A stretch of 64,000 nucleotides of DNA from Prostheceraeus crozeri (GCA_907163375.1 CAJQUW010004589.1:1-64000); one strand, 5' to 3'. Positions 44,915 through 57,590 are shown, counted from the first letter of the stretch. Notes: generated from the sequence alone by a model not told the origin. Numbers and translations are program-made.

Positions 44915-46580
44915 TCAATGATAATCCGCAAAACAGTTGCTCGACTTTTTGACGCAGAGTCTGACATCGCATTTGGTGAAATCGGTTTCACAGAATCCAA
45001 TTTTGCAGTGAGCACACTTTCCTGGCGTTTTGAAAAAAGGAAAATGATCAACACGATCTTTCCTAACCTGTAAGGTTAGGTCAACGCGTACTTTTCGAGG
45101 AAATGGTAATGGCATCTGTTGAGGGCTCTCACCAGAGGGTCGACCTCGTTTTCGGCTCCTGTTCAGCTGGATAAGTGATTTGGCGACATCCATCTTGAAT
45201 TGTTTCAACGCAACATCATTCAACTCACCACGCTTCATACAGTCTCTTTTGTAGACAAGCCACGCGTTTACAACAGCCAGTTCCACTGTATACCAAAATA
45301 TGTGTAGATACCAACGTTTCGATCGCAATTTATAGCGGTACTTCCCACAGAGAAAATCCAGCAGATCGACTCCGCCCATCTTAGAGTTGTATTCTGTAAC
45401 AATATTCGGTCGCTGAATATTCACGAACTTGCTGTTCTTTTTGTCCCATCGACGAGTATCAGACAATGGAGAAACTCCCAAATAAGTCGATACTAGAGTC
45501 ACACATTTTGTGTCGCTCCACTTCACAGCACAAATGTTTGTGTTTCTATCTACTCGCACATCATATGCTCCACGACCATTCTTTTGGAGAACTTTGTCCT
45601 CAAGTAAATTGCATTCAGGGAGGCGATTTTGGCGTATTGTACCTGTATATTGAATTCCTTTCTTTTTTTTCTTTCGCCAACACCCAAAGAAGACTTTCTC
45701 GGCCCGGAGTTGCATCTTGATATAGCTCAAAATCGTGAAGAATGCCATCTTCACCTGCTCTAGCCCACACTTTGAATCCCCATGGGTGGGGTTTGCCACG
45801 GATGTACTGTCTGATTCTCGAAAATTTACCTTTGAAAGGGATTATCATTTCGTCGATAGCGTTATTTTCTTGTGGTTCCAATGAACGGCATTGTTCTCTC
45901 AATCTATCTAGCCATGAAGTAATTTTCCAAGCTTTGTCAGCAGCCTTCTCTTGATCTCCTACAGTCATGTTGCTAGCGAAGTGAGGGTATCGCAGAATGA
46001 GCTCAAGTCGATTTCTACTCATGATGGACGAGATGGCATCGTATTCTGAGTTTTTCGTGAAGTAGTTTCTAACACTTGGCATTTGAACAATTCCCATTTG
46101 TAAGTACATGCCAAGAACACGCATGACTTCAGCTGATGTCAGACTTAGAAGTTGACCTTTTTCTTGGAAATAGTAAATATTTGATTCCTCCACAATCAAA
46201 TCTATCATCTCATCTGTAACAAACATTTGAAAGTAATCGTATGGAGAAGTGCAAGTGTCACCCAAAGCTCTATCGACGTCTGTAGATGAAAGACCGAAGT
46301 TTGGATAAGGAATATCCTGATCCTTCTTACGCCATTTGTATGAAAAGGTGGGTCGTCCAAGTTCTTCTTTCGGTGGAGTAGAGTCACTTTGTGCGTCTGT
46401 GTTCATAGCACACATATTGTCATTATCAATAGAAGAGCCGAATGGATATTGGTCGTTGTTCGAGTCAATCGTAATGGGAAGCTGATCTCCATCGTCTTCA
46501 TTCGTCTCGTCTTCGTCGTCGCCAATATCGCTTTCATATCCGGTTATTAGTTCCATGACGTTGTAAACAGTAAGCTTTTT
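44915..46580 (-). pseudogene. piggyBac-2 transposase, interrupted and deleted
   Basis: The start codon lies beyond the insertion (ATG at 59516-59514, MPQ). The protein resumes at 46582 with RKKLTVYNVMELITGYESD and an acidic stretch. VLGMYLQMGIVQMPSVRNYF and NNAIDEMIIPFKGKFSRIRQ (first Asp) follow, then FKVWARAGEDGILHDFELYQ. After this, about 45-60 residues carrying the second catalytic Asp are missing and the frame changes (45800-45650). TEYNSKMGGVDLLD (third Asp) follows, then a C-terminal Cys-rich finger (CAHCKIGFC). Dead through insertion, deletion and frameshift. Confidence 0.85.
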
Positions 46581-47130
46581 GCGTTGAGGCCAGAGGCGTC
46601 GCGACTGGGGGGTGTGGGGGACCGTAACACCCCCCCCCAATATGAAATTAATAAAAAGATTCAGGTAAAATGAGAAATTTCAGGCAAACCGCCGGTTTGC
46701 CGGCAATTCAGCTGCAATATTCACTGACGTTGTTCTTACAAAAACACGTCTTGTCACAAAAACACATCGTAATGTCGGGAAATTCTCACCCTTTCTAGAC
46801 ACCAGAAAGTATATGGTTAGTTGCCGTTGATGATATTGATTTGTCACGCGAAAGCGGTCAAACATAGCGCGCTGAAAACGACCTGCACCGGGGATGACTG
46901 TATATGCGAGCAGGAGGAACAGTCGCCTCGCATTTTCTTAAAAATTGGAACATAAGGCGATGTGACTTAGCTCTGCTAAATTTAAAATATCTAAGTGGAA
47001 TTGAAATGTAATTCCAGTACCTTACCTATAATGTGGCCAGTGAATATTGGCACTGAATCACCTAACGCTGAAACGCCTGCAACTCATTCTGCCTAGCTGG
47101 GTAGTGTATATTTAACCGTTGATTGATATA

Positions 47131-48217
47131 CGTGGTGAGGTCAAAAATGATTTAGACTCGACCAGAAGGAATAATGCTACGACTTAGATATTTCACACTG
47201 GATGACTAATGGGTATATAGGTAACAAATATCGTATTGATAACTTTCATTGATATTTTTTTCTTTAGTATTTTATCGATTTTAAATATTTAGTATTTTTC
47301 AGCATTTTAATTGATTTTTTCCATACATTTCCTTAACTTCCCTTTGAATATATGCCACAAAAGTACAACAGCTAATCCACAAAATGTTAATTTCAAAAGT
47401 AAATACAAGTCATTTCTTCTCAATGTAATCCCATCATTCTCTACACACTTGCTCCACCTTTTAGGAAGCTCTCGAAAAGCCTCGTGGAAAAAGTCTCGAC
47501 TTCTGGAATTGAAAAATTCCATCACTGCATCTTTCACATCCTCACTATTAACAAAACGCTCTCCCCTGAGATGATGCTTTAGATAGCGGAATAGGAAATA
47601 GTCACTTGGAGCTAAGTCGGAGCTATGGGGATGAGGAAGCACATGAAAGTCTGAGTCCTCAATTGCAGTTGTAGTGGTCGCTGCAGTATGGATGGGCGCG
47701 TTGTCGTGTAGTAGATGAAGATTCTGGTTGCGGGGTTTTCGAACACTTTGACGAGGTTTACGAAGTTGCTCACAGTAGTACTCGGCATTCAGTCGCTGAT
47801 GTCGGTCGACGAAATCCATATGAACAATGCCGCAGCTGTTCCAGAAGATTGTCAGCATCAACTGACCTTTGAACACAACTCACACTCGGTACCGCTCGTG
47901 ATTGTTATAACAATCAAAACAACTGAATACATTGATGAATACAACTCAGACCCTATTGAAGTTTATGCAAGTCATGTTCGAAGTAAATGTATCCGTCAAA
48001 ATACTTTCAAGAAAGGAAATGTATGGCAAAAATCAATTAAAATGCTGAAAAATGCTAAATATTTAAAATCGATAAAAATACTAAAGAAAAAAATATCAAT
48101 GAAAGTTATCAATACGATATTTGTTGCCTATATACTCATTAGTCATCCAGTGTGAAATATCTAAGTCGTAGCATTATTCCTTCTGGTCGAGTCTAAATCA
48201 TTTTTGATCTCACCACG
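47131..48217 (-). mobile_element. mariner with unusually long inverted repeats
   Basis: Flanked by TA (47129-47130, 48218-48219). The ends start CGTGGTGAG and continue as inverted repeats for about 195 bp (47131-47325 versus 48023-48217), including GACTCGACCAGAAGGAATAA and CATTTTAATTGATTTTT-type blocks. Normal mariners have about 30 bp repeats, so this copy looks like a foldback derivative. Confidence 0.85.
47307..47876 (-). pseudogene. mariner (SETMAR-type) transposase, C-terminal half
   Basis: The - strand frame holds LLHDNAPIHTAATT (second catalytic Asp), then HPHSSDLAPSDYFLFRYLKH (third Asp, D34D spacing of mariner), RFVNSEDVKDAVMEFF and LPKRWSKCVENDG, a typical mariner C-terminus. The N-terminal DNA-binding half and first Asp are gone. 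Only 147 bases separate this frame from the right inverted repeat. The frame runs slightly into the left inverted repeat. Confidence 0.82.
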
Positions 48218-49208
48218 TAAGCTCTGGCTATTGCGTTGTCCCTTGAGGAGATGACGTCATCGTTACGGTGGATTTCATCGAACCTTCCTCAGACCGAGTC
48301 ATTCACACGCGCACCGCGGAAAGCGCACGGTATGAATAAGGCACACCGTCTTCTCTGTGCGTAGAAGTTTATTGTCAACAGCGTGTTAACTTTCTCGATG
48401 CAAACACCGTCGAAAATTTCCTTAACAGTCGATACTACGGGATCCAATTGCGCACAAATTAACTTAACGTCATCGGCATTTCATTGGCCACTTAAATAAC
48501 CACCAATTAAATTATTTTTCATTTATAGGCGTCATTTCCGACCGATTAGATGATTAGGTAGGTACCTAGTGTTGGATTTGAGCATCATAGCAGTAGGGGG
48601 AAGCTTTCGAACGGAAGTTTTTGGGTCAACGCTGCAACCAAAGCCGGAAAAAGGGTGATCAAAAGAAAGTGGACATTGATTCATATAGCACCACTATCAT
48701 CCTCGCACTAAGAACGCCCGCGAATTATTTTGAAAACAGTTGAACCATAAATGGAAAAAGTAGGAGATAGGCCCATTTGATCCTTGAAAGGGACTCTCCA
48801 ACCCGAGTGACTCTATTGTATGGGATTCCCATACAAAATTTTCTATGGTATTTTTGGACCCTTTTTAATGGGACTGAAAGGGGATTTCTATGGGGTTCCC
48901 CTACGAATCCCAAATGATTTTCTATGGGTTTTCTACGGGATCCCCTTAAAGTCCCTTATGATTCCCATATGATATCCCATAGAAATCCCTTTCATTCTCA
49001 GTGCAAAAAACCCTTTCAAACCCATGGAGAAATCCCTTATAGCATTCCCATAAAGTTATGTTGTAAGAATTTCATAGGCAAATTAAAATAGCCTTCGATT
49101 TCCTCAGATAAAAGTAGTTACATTTGAGACTCCCCGAGCACGAAAATTATACGATAATTAAATTGAAGAAAAAGTGCAACATTTCTGCATGATATGTATT
49201 ATGTGTAT

Positions 49209-49315
49209 TCAGGACAAATTTTGTTTTCTCAGTAATTCTGCTTCAGTATGTAACTTTTTGCGCACAATTGACTCTGTTTCAGCTTTCACTTTGCCATACC
49301 GATCGGCACCGAAAC
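49209..49315 (-). CDS. predicted exon D of unrecognised cargo gene
   Basis: After an acceptor TTATTTTCAG the - strand reads GADRYGKVKAETESIVRKKL and HTEAELLRKQNLS to a TGA at 49209. The frame is charged and probably alpha-helical. Its phase does not fit exon C directly: the phase-2 join would give a short RFRCRSVWQSES tail. Either exon C's donor or this acceptor is misjudged, or an exon is missing. Confidence 0.3.
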
Positions 49316-50662
49316 CTGAAAATAATGAAACGAGAGATTGAATGAAATACATGGACTATCCACTATAGTATAAGGTATGACATTTACATGACATAGCTAC
49401 ATAATTATCGTAATTTTCTGTGAACGGTCTTATTCAAGTGATTCGTTGAGACAGCTGTTATTGTTGTTGATTTCGCATATCACCTAAAATCCTCTCCAGA
49501 TATAGGGCCTATTGGATTTTCAGATTATACTACATGTACGTGTATGTACATGTTCATGCACCACAGTGAAGTTGAAAATCGCTAATTACGTAGTACAAAA
49601 ATTTCATCCGGCTATTTCGGAAAAAAATGAAATGATGAATTTTACAAGTAGGCCTAGTATGAAAAGAATGAATGCTACAATGTAGAATGCATATCGGTCT
49701 ATCAATGCAATGTGAAATTGTATAAACACCAGCAAGAATAAATTAATGTATGACAACCAAAAAGCTTCCCATGAAAGCGATTTAAAAAGCTTCTAATTTA
49801 ATGCACAGTACTGCTGCCGTCCAAAGATAAAATAACATAACTGGCATTTTGATGGTTGTCATTTGAAACAATCTTTTCTTTTTGTGTTGCATTTTGAATT
49901 TGTTTATGTCTGATACTCAAATATACGAGTACATTTGTTGCATTGAATACAGGTGCACAAATTGAATTTTTATCTGAAAGTGAGGTACAAAAACGGTAAA
50001 TTACCAATAATATCAGTTATGTTATTTTACTTTTGGATGTCAGACTGTACATGTAAGTATAATCAAAGCAATGTGTATTACGTAAATTACCGTTATACAT
50101 GTAATATAAATACGGTATAAAAGGAAAATATATGCCGTATAATAAAAAATGCAAGTATGTATGCCCGCTCTATGACTCCGGCTTCACTAGATAGGAATAA
50201 GATAATATACTGTTATACAATGGCTATGCGTGGGTGCGCAAAAGAATCCCTAAGCTTCGCTTCGGGATCAGTAGATTCAATTTTCGTAGTCAAAATATTC
50301 ATTGTCCACGCATACACATCGTACGGTGTAACTAGTATTCTACCATGGTATCATCTAAGATAACTTTAGATATAATTAATGTATGAGTACGGCTTATAAT
50401 CATTGTTTTTTATGTTATTCAGTAAACTGTAATTACCGGTATCCGTATGTAGGCCTAATGGATCGATTAAATGAGAACATTCATTGTGAGGCATTATAGA
50501 AAGATCCAATTGATCTCATAAAATTAATTTTTGATATTTGATCATTATACTGATGCGACAAAAGTGTTCAAGAGCACTCAGAACTTAAGACACTTGTTTC
50601 AGGCACGGTATCCATTTTACGGTATACCTAACCTACATTGTTGAACAGTTCATCGAACTCAC

Positions 50663-50829
50663 CGTTCCAATTTCAACATTATCCTCTTGAGGAGACATTC
50701 TTTGCTTTTTGAAACCAAAAGATCATCAGTGTTGGATGAAATGCTTGCAAGAGGATTGCGATTGGGAGTAGAAGACGTGGGATATCTGCTTGCCGATTCC
50801 TCCTCATCAGCCGTTTCCATCCTGAAATC
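50663..50829 (-). CDS. predicted exon C of unrecognised cargo gene
   Basis: Acceptor CTTTCCAG, donor GTGAGT. The - strand reads DFRMETADEEESASRYPTSS, then TPNRNPLASISSNTDDLLVS and ECLLKRIMLKLER: an acidic/Ser-rich linker and a basic helix. Phase 0 at its start fits the end of exon B. No family recognised. Confidence 0.4.
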
Positions 50830-51057
50830 CTGGAAAGAATAAGACAATGAATTTATAGTTGCCTACATGTAGGCCAATGGCATTTTTCTATACGCCCGAT
50901 AGGCCTAACAATTGTATAGACGAATCATGATTTAACTAACACAATTTTTGAATGCAGTAATTTCATCATGTAACAATTTAATATGTGTGTAGAGTAACAT
51001 TTACTGAACTTACAAGTGCAAAAGCCAAAATAAGACTAAGTATCGAATAAAGCTTAC

Positions 51058-51140
51058 TGTTCCAGGTTTGAAATCAATTGATTTTGCAGCAGACACAATT
51101 TCTTCAAGCCTTTCGACTATAGGATGCAGTCGATTAACAT
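51058..51140 (-). CDS. predicted exon B of unrecognised cargo gene
   Basis: Acceptor TTTTTTACAG, donor GTAAGC. The - strand reads DVNRLHPIVERLEEIVSAAK and SIDFKPGT, an amphipathic helix. It starts in phase 1 and ends in phase 0, compatible with exons A and C. Confidence 0.4.
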
Positions 51141-51557
51141 CTGTAAAAAATAGATTTGCGTGATTACATGTAGGCTTAGATTGTAGAGCAACAACAGGTA
51201 ACCTATCAAATTATTTTCAAACATGCTAATTTCATATTATTTTCAAACAGCTCATCAGTGGGTGTACAGTATTGGCCTAGTCTATTTTCATAACGGGTCT
51301 GAAACTTTTTCGACGTGAAGCTTAGAAAAAAGAAAGTGCGTTATACAACATAACATACCGGTATGCAAAATGTTTACAATGTTACCGTAGTAATCTTACT
51401 TGTAATTGCATACAGTTTAGACTAGGAAAAGTTAAGTATGTTCACAAATATCATTAAATATTTGCATGTTATTCAAAGATATCATACAATAGCGTCCTCA
51501 TTTGAAGTATTGATTTCAATGTGTTTATATTCCGATTTCTAAGCGTCCAATCCTTAC

Positions 51558-51638
51558 CAATAATTGCACGTATGCTCTGACAAGTAATGAACACTGCAGC
51601 AGTGTCAGTGCTACATAGATTTGCACTGATATAAATTT
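51558..51638 (-). CDS. predicted exon A of unrecognised cargo gene
   Basis: Acceptor ATTTTTTAG, donor GTAAGG. The - strand reads IYISANLCSTDTAAVFITCQ and SIRAIIG. It ends in phase 1, which the next exon accepts (Gly/Asp codon). Upstream exons are unclear. A further candidate lies at 55912-56018. Confidence 0.35.
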
Positions 51639-52051
51639 CTAAAAAATATTTAACAAAGAAATACATGGCTTGATATAGCTAGCATTCACTTTGCGATTAT
51701 TGCACTCGAAAAAGATGCATACATTGTCTTATACATTATATATAACATGTCTTATATATAAATTCCGTTCATAACACAGTTGAACAAAATTATTATCAAA
51801 CTGTATACAAGTTGATAGTTACTCATTTAGCTAATTCTATCGACATTTCATGTTAAAGCTATTTAATGCTTCTATTCCTTCTGTGGAGTTCAGAATGAAA
51901 TCAAAAGCCATTGAAAAAATGAGCGTAAAGGGGGTGTCACACGGGCAAACTTATCGTCCGATAAGTTTGCCAATAAGTTTGCTAGGGGTGTCACACGAGC
52001 AAACTTGTTGGCAAACTTATCGTAAGTTTGCTGAAACCGCCGATCTAACTA

Positions 52052-53393
52052 CAGTCCGTTTCATAAAAAGTGGATCATCCTAAAATTTGACTAAATAAAA
52101 CATAAGTATGATACAGAAAGCATTTTTCATGTTATTTCATGTCCCTAATATATTTAAATGTCCTTATATAATATGATAAGCTATGATACAGTTAACGGTT
52201 CTTAAGAAGCTAATATTTTGTGGCCCTACCCTTACTGTCAATGACATTACCAATTCGTCTAGGCATTGATTCGATGATATCGTTGATTTTTGACTGATCT
52301 AACTTTCTCCACTCTCTTTTTAACAGTGACGTAAGTTGTGATACGCCATCTGTAGGTAGCAGTGAACGACGTTTTAGAATACTCCATACATTTTCTATGG
52401 GATTCAGATCAGGAGAACGAGCTGGCCAAGATAATGTCCTAAGCCCTAATTCAGACTTGCATAAGTTGACTCTACTACTCCTGTGACACGTAGCATTATC
52501 ATCTATAAATAACCAAGTCGATGGACCACCAAGTTGATCTGTCATTTGGCCAATGTTCATTCGTAAAGCATTCACATAGCGTTCAGAATTCATGGTTCTT
52601 TGCTGTATGTGAAGTCTTCTACGAATAGTGGACTTAGAAATAGACGAGTATAGTGCAGCCATCTCAGTTAACGAGAGACTTGGATCAACTTCAACAAATC
52701 TCAAAATTAGGCGGTCTATACGTTTGGATGTTTTGCGTGGACGGCCAGAGCCCTCTTTACGACAGAGCCGAAAATCATCATTATGCCATCGATGCACATT
52801 TGTGTAAGGGACATTTAGTCGCTTGCTTGTAGCTCGCAAAGAAAACCCTGACACTTTGCCTTTTGTGAATGCGATCTCGTTATTGTTCATTTGTGCTTTG
52901 TATTGTTTTCAACCGGTAAGAGATAGATTTCTAGCTGAAAGCAATCAGGAGTGCTGCCAACACCACCGCAACGAAGTCAGGAAGCTATGGAACATGAAGT
53001 CCAGTTAATTACATGTAGCAGTTACATTATTGTTGATGAATAATGGTGCTATACTGGCTCTGATTGACCGATTTTCTTTATTTTTGTTTTGCTTGATAGC
53101 TTTTGGCTTGTAGAACAACATATTACATAACAAAGGAAACAAATGTAATTTTATAAGAGTGAGGTATGATTTTGTGTAACATTGCTAAATGAAGATAAAA
53201 TTATCTACTACTTTTTTATCTATAACAGGAAAACAACTCAATATTCATGCTTGAAATTTCCAACAATTATATTAGTAAGCACAACTGACATATCTTCCAA
53301 ATTTCAGAGAAATTCGTTCAAGTTTGGTGGAGTTAGACAAAGTTGAAGTTATGGCGATGTTTAAGGGTGATCCATTTTTTATGAAACAATCTG
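52052..53393 (-). mobile_element. Tc1-like transposon (1342 bp)
   Basis: Flanked by TA (52050-52051, 53394-53395). Ends start CAG(T/A)nnGTTTCATAAAAA with GTGGATCATCC, and the complement on the right, near-identical over 29 bp. The match extends a few bases outside the TA (ATCTAAC), which may be chance or part of the host palindrome. It contains one transposase on the - strand and is inserted in the Harbinger-like element. Confidence 0.82.
52210..52890 (-). pseudogene. Tc1 transposase with internal deletion
   Basis: An open frame of 226 codons without stops. The N-terminus has the paired helix-turn-helix region (SLRATSKRLNVPYTNVHRW; GRPRKTSKRIDRLILRF). After RRRLHIQQ about 100 residues with the first catalytic Asp are missing. 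The chain resumes at RTMNSERYVNAL. WLFIDDNATCHRS (second Asp) and SWPARSPDLNPIENVWSIL (Glu, DD34E) are intact. The open frame after an in-frame deletion suggests a fairly young, deleted copy that could still bind DNA but not cut it. Confidence 0.88.
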
Positions 53394-55911
53394 TAGTTAG
53401 ATATTTTTATCAAACTTGCTCCATTTCTGGTCGCTGATTGGACTGACGCTTATCACTGACATGACGATAATGGTGACGTGTCAGGGTCGAATGATACGGG
53501 AAATCCATCTGTGTGTTCGCTGTCTTTGTAGTTTAATAAATCTGTACTGAATCACAGACGAGAAAGAGATAGATAGAGTGCATTAAGACTCACACCCTGA
53601 TGCGGTCTGAAGCCGTTTTCCTTCTCTTATCAATAGCATCCAATCTCTGGTTACTCTTCTGCGATGTACGTGTACGTGTGGTGGCTACAACAATGGCTAT
53701 TGAGGCCCACAATTGTTTCTTTCGGAACGAAGACATGACTACACTATCTAACACTCTAACTTCAAAGTGGAGTCACAGTTCGTCTGATCAACAGCATTTG
53801 CTCTGACTTTCCCACTGTATTTCACAAAGCAAGAAAATGCTATTTTTAGAGTTTCATCATCGATGAAATTTGCCAACAAGTTTGCTCGTGTGACAGGGTA
53901 TATTTTCATCAAACTTATTTGAGCAAACTTATCGGCGAACTTATCGGACGATAAGTTTGCCGTGTGACACCCCCTTAAGACGTTACGCATACCTATTTTA
54001 TTCTTGTGCTTTTTATGCATAGTAAATTGAAAAATACATCTAAAAAGTTATCAAAACATTACTATTAAGGATTATAAGATTAGTATAAGATTAGTTTAAA
54101 TGGTTAGGAAACAGAAATCTGTTGTCATCTTTCCCATAGAATATTTTTCATTGAGCATAACAACTAAAATTCTGACTTTCTGAAATATGCTGATTGCCTG
54201 ATTTGAAAATGACAGATGCGTGAGTCACGCATAATTGATAGCAGGTAATCACATCGATTTAGAACGGTTACTGGACTAGAGGGAAATCAAAACTCAGAAA
54301 CAGCATACCAAAGGAGATTAACCATCTTTTACAACGAAATTCTGTCGAAATACTTTACTGTCGCTGAAATCCAATAGCATGTAATTTTTTTTTGAAACAA
54401 GAATGATTATTCATGATTGAATAGGCTGTAATCGTGATGTATTTTGAAATTACAACATGAATCTTGCAAGCCTGGAAATTATCTATCTATTAATGTGATA
54501 TGTCTTGATTTATATAGACCCAGTACAGTATAGGTCGGTGTGAGTCTATGTGTCAGCATTGATAGTAACTTTAATTGGCGAAAACGTTTGCAGTTTATTG
54601 TATACTATTACCAATTCAAACAAGTATTTGATTATACCGATAAAAATTCGTACACCAAAATTCTAAAAGCCAATGCAAAATCTCCTACTTTGCTTATTTG
54701 TAGAATTGAATACTTATTATTATGCTACTCTGAATAATGTCTTACCCTAAATCCTTCCTTCACTTCTTCCAAGCTTCCATATTGCAAGAAAAGTGTCAAT
54801 TTTAGAAACAATTTGATGTGATTTGTCAGACATCTTACAAGATTCAAATTTAAGTCATAGACATAGGAGAATGCATAGACGCCTAGATATTTATGCATAT
54901 AGATATTATGCAAATATCTAGGCGTCCATGGAGAATGTAACTCTTTGACTGGAGCCTTTTCTATGTGCCAAAAGCTGTTATTCTAGTTCAACCGAGATAT
55001 CTCACATATCAGCAAACCTTGATATTTGAAAATGAATACATTGCCCGTAGTGAAGATATCATGATTACACATTATTGGCAATCTATTTATAACATGATCA
55101 AATCAATTTGAGTTTTAAGAGAATGTTTGAGGGTTTCTATGGGGCCAAACGTTCCCAATTATTTCTATACGGTCGGTTTACGATGTACATGTATGTAGAA
55201 AATTAAATATGATATTTACGATAATAGTCCATTAGTCGAATGCAAGAAATTACTACTGAGATCAACGATGCGGAGAGTCGACGGTATTTAACGACGATAT
55301 AAAGGATGCGGAGAAACAGATAAATCAGACCAGTTTCTCACCAGTAGCAAGTCACTAAACTGCTGATGAGGCTGATATTTAACCTTCCAAAATTATTCAA
55401 AATCAAAGTAGGCCTACAAGATCCTAGATTGTTTTCTCCTTGGGCCTATGGGCAAATCGTCTGCGCGGAATAGCATTTTCACTTATACGCTAAACATACA
55501 AAGCGCGTTACTGTGATGAGTCGGTAGAAATAATGTTTTTAAGGGACTCTTTGTACGAATGCGTTTCACTGATAGGAATAGAGAACAAATCTAAGCCTGA
55601 TTATTGGTTATCCGAAAAATTCATTTGATAAGTACACGGTGCGGTTAGCCAAATTTGTCATAACGATGATTACAAAGCAATCTCGAACATCCAATTATTG
55701 AAATTTTACTGAAACGTTTTTATTAATCTTAGACAGGGATTATCTAAGATTCAATCGTCAATCGTTGAGTATCAACACTCGATGTAAAATTGTTTAAATT
55801 ACAGTTAAAGAAATAGTATTGCTATACGAAGGCAACTGACCTGCAAATTCACTTGAAGTCCTATGACTGAAAATCAAGCGAGAATCTATTAAATGTTACG
55901 GCCAAAATTAC

Positions 55912-56018
55912 CTGGATAGTGCTTGGAACTGGAAGTGTGCAGTCGGACGAAAACATGTCACAAATCCAAAATGCAAAGTTATCCCTATCATTGACCTCTG
56001 AATGACATTGGCAATAAC
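55912..56018 (-). CDS. possible exon in cargo region
   Basis: Acceptor CTTCGTCTGTAG, donor GTAATT. One - strand frame is open throughout: CQCHSEVNDRDNFAFWICDM, then FSSDCTLPVPSTIQ. It could be an upstream exon of the gene represented at 49209-51638, but no intermediate exon fits the phase cleanly. Speculative. Confidence 0.25.
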
Positions 56019-56608
56019 CTACAGACGAAGAAAGTTACGTAAACGCTACAATGATGGGTGAATCTGACTCAACAAATCAGAGGCTAGGAATAACTATTCT
56101 AGACATGTGGATGAACAGAGGTGGTATGATAATTCTGAAATAAACGGCAGATAAAATAAAGAATGTAAGAGAGAAAATAAGACTTACTCTAAGGAATGGA
56201 AGTACAATCTTGAGCAAATTTTCTCAGCAAATTGAATAAAGAATGTAAGAGAGAGAAAAGAATTGAAATTGTAATTGTAGTCCTTAAGAGTACTAGTTAA
56301 CGTTTACTCCGAGCAGTAATAAACATGTTAAGCTAAGAAAGATTAAGATTGGCATACGAGGTCGTCAGCAAAAGGACCAGGATAAGATTCACGCTTTCGA
56401 CCTATACCTTTTGTAGCGTTCAGAGTCATCCTAGCTGGGCCCTGCGCTGAGAAGCGCAGCCTCTGGCCAACAGTTAACTAAATTGTTATTAAAAAAGAAA
56501 ACATTAAGCAAGAAGATAAATATTTACAGAATATCTGGTAAGAAGGAAAATTACATCAACCTAAAATTCAAAGAAATTCAAATTAAAAATGCGAAAAATC
56601 AACCCAGT

Positions 56609-57590
56609 TTATGAAAAACAAGAGTTAATCAATTGACGAGCAGAAAGTAAACCAAATTTACTTAAAAGATGGTGGCGCTTGTGTAAAGCTTTCTCCGCGT
56701 TCAAGCGAAGTTCACTTTTATTATAACGTCTATAAACGAGCAAAGTGAACGTCTTTGACGTTTTCTCCTCAAAGTCTTTGAGTTGTGAGCAGATACGAGC
56801 GTACCTGAGTATCTGGCTGCAGAAAACTTTAATGTCTATCTTGTGAGGCATGGTATTTTCCGGGGAAAAAAAGAAGAGTTACGTTAAAATCAAGATCGTC
56901 AATTTTGTGGTATACCGAAGTGGTTACACCAGAATCACACACGTTAATTTTAACGTCTAAGTAGTCAATAATTTTATTGTTATTACCACATCGGTTGGCT
57001 TCCAAGTCAATGAGGTAAATCTGGGGTATTAACTTATCGAAGAATTTGTAGTTAACTATACAAAAATCATCAATATACCTAGAAGTATTCGAGAGGAGCC
57101 TTGCAAGTCCAATTTTATCACCGCGAATTAAATTAGTCATAAATTTGTACTCGCAGTGAAAAAAGAAGAGGGCCATGTCAATTGCCACCCATAGGGATTC
57201 CCTTATACTGTCTGAAGACAAATCCTCCAAAAGTGATATACGCCTCTTATGTAATACACTTAATAGCAGCTTTGAACGAATCTTTCGTGAAAGTAATAAC
57301 CACTATATTTAATGTTTGAAAGAAAACTTTTTGTCGTAACCAATGCACATAAATTTCTTACTGAAAAAATCTTTTTGAGGAATTCGATGCTTGAACAGAC
57401 ACTCCAAAAGCAATTAATTCCGCTATTATTGCGGATCGAGTCACAATAATTCTTAAAATGCTGACGGATAATCGCCAGTCCCTTGTTAATGACAACAGAT
57501 AGCTGTTTCGTGCTACCCCCAAGAACCGGTTCAAGAAATTACAATGAAAAGATAAGGACAACAGACATTTTGGTCCTATAAACAAACTTG
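56609..57590 (-). pseudogene. reverse transcriptase fragment, PLE-related family
   Basis: On the - strand: AYITFGGFVFRQYKGIPMGG (motif B'), ARLLSNTSRYIDDFCIVNY (YIDD catalytic box), IIDYLDVKINVCDSGVTTSV, LDFNVTLLFFPGK, then ILRYARICSQLKDFEEKTS, EKALHKRHHLLSKFG. The same RT family as the fragment at 37285-37735 is likely. No ends were found. It is a fossil with a few breaks, lying inside the 12.9 kb hAT-like unit. Confidence 0.65.

Larger units (their letters stand above)
51929..53975. mobile_element. Harbinger-like element with 3 bp TSD, hosting a Tc1
   Basis: About 40 bp inverted ends start AGGGGGTGTCACACGG and contain CAAACTTATCGTCCGATAAG at 51947-51975 and near 53935. The trinucleotide TAA flanks both sides (51926-51928, 53976-53978), as in PIF/Harbinger insertions. 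Repeated GCAAACTTAT motifs occur in both subterminal zones. Without the Tc1 inside, the element is about 700 bp, a MITE with no transposase. Confidence 0.7.
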
